Shown: one piece after another, positions 45,649 through 47,472 of the stretch
Numbering within the stretch: position 1 is the stretch's first letter
Layout of the letters: every line of letters starts with the position of its first letter
Assembly (NCBI GenBank): GCA_041645325.1
Contig: JBAZQI010000005.1
Coordinates: 1-47,472, forward strand
DNA length: 47,472 nt
From: JAFCCL01 sp041645325
Lineage (GTDB): Archaea; Iainarchaeota; Iainarchaeia; Iainarchaeales; GCA-2688035
Direction: 5' to 3'
Translations under genes and position numbers: made by a program
The notes under the pieces: generated by a model
Database searches by the model: none
Seen by the model: the letters and a program-made list of their open reading frames with translations, nothing else
What the model was told of the DNA's origin: nothing

Positions 45649-47472
45649 TCATTCACCCATGCTGACATGCTTTTGCTGTCTGAACATTTCCCTTATCTCT
45701 TTCACGGTCGTAGCCTGCTCAGGCTTCTTGTCCTGCCTTATCTTCACCATTCTCGGGAAGCGCAGTGCAAGCCCCTCGCCTTCCTTTTCCCTGCCCGCAG
45801 TGTGCACAGGGCTCTTTGTTATCTCGTCGGCATTGACCTCAATAACATACTTTGGCCTGACCCATACATCCGGCTTTATTTCGGAATCAACCCTTGCCGG
45901 CTTTGAAGGCTCTTTTTCCTTTGAAAGCATTTTGAAAAGGCTTTCAAGCATTTCCTCGCTCATTCCTGTCCCGATTTTTGCAATGGTTTTGAACGAGTCG
46001 CTTTTCTCGTCATAAACGGCTGTAAGCAGGCCGCCAAGCCCGAACTGCGTCCTTTTGCCCTTGCCTTTGAAAAAGCCCACTATTACCGTGTCCACTGTGT
46101 CAGACAACTCGCCCTTATAGCTTCTTTTCAGCTTTATCCAGGAGAATTTTCTCGCACCGGCAATGTATCTCGCATTCAGGTCCTTTGCTATTATGCCCTC
46201 AAGCCCCTTCTCAACATTCTCATTAAAGAACTGCTCCAGCCTTTTTTCCGAATCAGTCACTATTGCGTCTGTCAAAACAATTGTGCCGCCTTTTCCAATG
46301 AGCTCGCGCAGCCTTTCCCTCCGCTCCCTGAAAGGCAAATCCATAAGGCTTTTGCCGCCAGCATAAAGCACATCAAAGGCAAACACAGTCAGGGGAAAAT
46401 CCTTTGCCATCCTGCCAATGTCATATTTTCTCTTTCTTTGGATTGTAACCTGAAAAGGGTAGTACTCGCCTGTTTCCTCGTTGAAGGCAAGGGCTTCTCC
46501 CTCAAAGATTGCGTCTTTTGCCTTAATCTGCTTTTTCACTGCCTCAACTATTTCCGGAAACATTGAGGTAACATTCTCCTGCCGCCTGCTGAAAATGGTT
46601 ACCTTGTCGCCATCCTTGTGGATTGCCAGCCTGAAGCCGTCATATTTTGCCTCAACCTCGCATTTTCCGAGCTTTTCAATTATTTCCTTTGCCGTTGGCA
46701 GCCTTTCCGCCAAAGTCGGCCTTATTGGAACGCCTGGCTGTATGCTAATCCTGTCAAGGCCGTGCAGGCCGTGCCTTTTGAGCTTTTCGGCAAGGCTGCC
46801 CAAATCACTGTGCACATTGTACTTGCCTTCAATCAGCTCCCTTACCGCTGCCCTGAGCTTCCGCTCCAATTCGCTTTTTCTTTTCTCTGGCTTTTTTTCC
46901 CTGAGCCCTGCCCCTGCTTTTTTCACAAGCCCCTTGTCTTTTTCGGCTTCAGGCAAAAGGTTCAATGCAAAAGAGTCCATGATTGTCGGGTCGCCTATCC
47001 CGAGGCGCAGGTTTCCCAAAGGAATCCTGATGATGTACCTTGCTTCCACAGGGGAAGCGCTGTTCAACAACTCTGCCAAAAGCTTTATCTTGAGCTGCTG
47101 GCTTCCCTGCCCCTCCGAAGTGGCAATCTTCAAAAGGTTGCGGAAAACCTTTTCAACAGTGAGCTCAGAGGAAAAAAGGGACCTTTGCTTTTTCTTTTCC
47201 AGCATTTGCTCGGCAACAACGCCCAAATCGCCCTTTTTCTTGAAATCCCGTTCAACCTCAGCTTCAGTGTATCCGGAGGCCTTTGCAATGGCTTCCTCCA
47301 CATGCTTTTCGCCCATTCCTATTTCAATGTCCTCGTAGGGCGGCGCAAGCTGGCCCTGGAACAAGTAGACAACCCGCGCAATTTCGCCTGCTTCAGCTTC
47401 CTTGAAAAGTTCGGCAAGCAGGTCCGTCATTTCAAGGCGCTTGCTTAACTTTTCAATTTTGTCAAAAAACTC
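45649..47472 (-). CDS. lig: ATP-dependent DNA ligase (5' end outside the window)
   Basis: The reading frame stays open past the ATG at 47430 to the window edge, encoding EFFDKIEKLSKRLEMTDLLAELF, which matches the usual start region of archaeal ligases; the true start lies beyond 47472. 607 residues are visible. Order: an N-terminal DNA-binding domain (to about 230), the adenylation domain with the nucleotide lysine in VEAKYDGFRLAIH, then GEALAF, FAFDVLY, GLEGIIAKDLNARY and KFSWIKLKRSY, and an OB domain ending REKEGEGLALRFPRMVKIRQDK. It seals nicks in replication and repair using ATP. The stop overlaps the binding site of the next membrane gene. Confidence 0.96.
   Translation of the reverse strand, partial: EFFDKIEKLSKRLEMTDLLAELFKEAEAGEIARVVYLFQGQLAPPYEDIEIGMGEKHVEEAIAKASGYTEAEVERDFKKKGDLGVVAEQMLEKKKQRSLFSSELTVEKVFRNLLKIATSEGQGSQQLKIKLLAELLNSASPVEARYIIRIPLGNLRLGIGDPTIMDSFALNLLPEAEKDKGLVKKAGAGLREKKPEKRKSELERKLRAAVRELIEGKYNVHSDLGSLAEKLKRHGLHGLDRISIQPGVPIRPTLAERLPTAKEIIEKLGKCEVEAKYDGFRLAIHKDGDKVTIFSRRQENVTSMFPEIVEAVKKQIKAKDAIFEGEALAFNEETGEYYPFQVTIQRKRKYDIGRMAKDFPLTVFAFDVLYAGGKSLMDLPFRERRERLRELIGKGGTIVLTDAIVTDSEKRLEQFFNENVEKGLEGIIAKDLNARYIAGARKFSWIKLKRSYKGELSDTVDTVIVGFFKGKGKRTQFGLGGLLTAVYDEKSDSFKTIAKIGTGMSEEMLESLFKMLSKEKEPSKPARVDSEIKPDVWVRPKYVIEVNADEITKSPVHTAGREKEGEGLALRFPRMVKIRQDKKPEQATTVKEIREMFRQQKHVSMGE

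Noticed and set aside
46481..47448. Two long plus-strand frames opposite the DNA ligase.
   Set aside because: The ligase is unmistakable; these frames are antisense shadows without motifs.
47430..47472. ATG 47430 as the true start of the DNA ligase.
   Set aside because: The frame is open upstream and encodes the conserved N-terminal ligase segment, so the start is outside the window.

Overview
This window reads as a chromosome segment of a small archaeon. Archaeal marks: two tRNA genes with introns after position 37 that fit bulge-helix-bulge splicing; TATA boxes about 26-30 bases before many start codons, often with no leader; GGTGAT-type ribosome binding sites; the archaea-only amidotransferase GatD/GatE; and an archaeal ATP-dependent DNA ligase. 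Bacterial-looking genes are mixed in (a long AspRS with GAD insert, GatCAB, a class II aldolase, an M23-like peptidase). That mix, with short intergenic gaps, suggests a DPANN-type lineage (Diapherotrites- or Micrarchaeota-like). The lineage is inference.

Layout. 1-4.2 kb is an accessory island: an intron-bearing tRNA-Thr, a LAGLIDADG endonuclease, an orphan 3' tRNA fragment, a micro-gene with its start codon in a hairpin, and a four-gene minus-strand cassette with two predicted nucleases (membrane-anchored Mrr type and DUF3883-like). 4.2-9.7 kb holds ftsZ, a Nudix hydrolase, a membrane-anchored surface protein, a CoaD-like nucleotidyltransferase, an HD-domain protein and an unknown gene. 9.7-10.9 kb has two divergent hicBA toxin-antitoxin modules. 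10.9-19.2 kb carries a lumazine/riboflavin synthase-like gene, lysA, a coiled-coil protein, a HAD phosphatase, an MBL/beta-CASP nuclease, an MscS channel, a MagIII-like glycosylase and aspS. 19.5-25.2 kb has a 7TM/winged-helix pair, a secreted protein and a MacB-like ABC operon with surface proteins. 25.3-30.0 kb is gatC-gatA-IMPase-MBL-gatB. 30.0-33.1 kb holds a candidate structured RNA, a 3TM/double winged-helix pair, tRNA-Ile, tRNA-Gln and small genes. 33.1-43.4 kb holds PGI/PMI, an M23-like protein, a DUF3089 hydrolase, gatE-coaBC, two flavoproteins, a GGDEF protein and gatD. 43.5-47.5 kb holds aldolase, two membrane proteins and a DNA ligase cut by the window end.

Functional themes. The window holds most of an indirect aminoacylation system: AspRS with the His31 linked to non-discriminating enzymes plus GatCAB (Asn-tRNA), and GatDE with tRNA-Gln(TTG) (Gln-tRNA). 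CoA synthesis is represented by coaBC and a CoaD-like gene.

Most unusual signals: (1) a dispersed hairpin module, AAGCC-[variable perfect hairpin]-GCCTTGGGAAAA, which forms the intron of tRNA-Thr, fills intergenic gaps and appears to have extended or ended the C termini of two proteins; (2) an unassigned structured RNA at about 30131-30240 with two mutually exclusive folds and anti-Shine-Dalgarno-like loops; (3) a compact GGDEF-domain protein in an archaeon.
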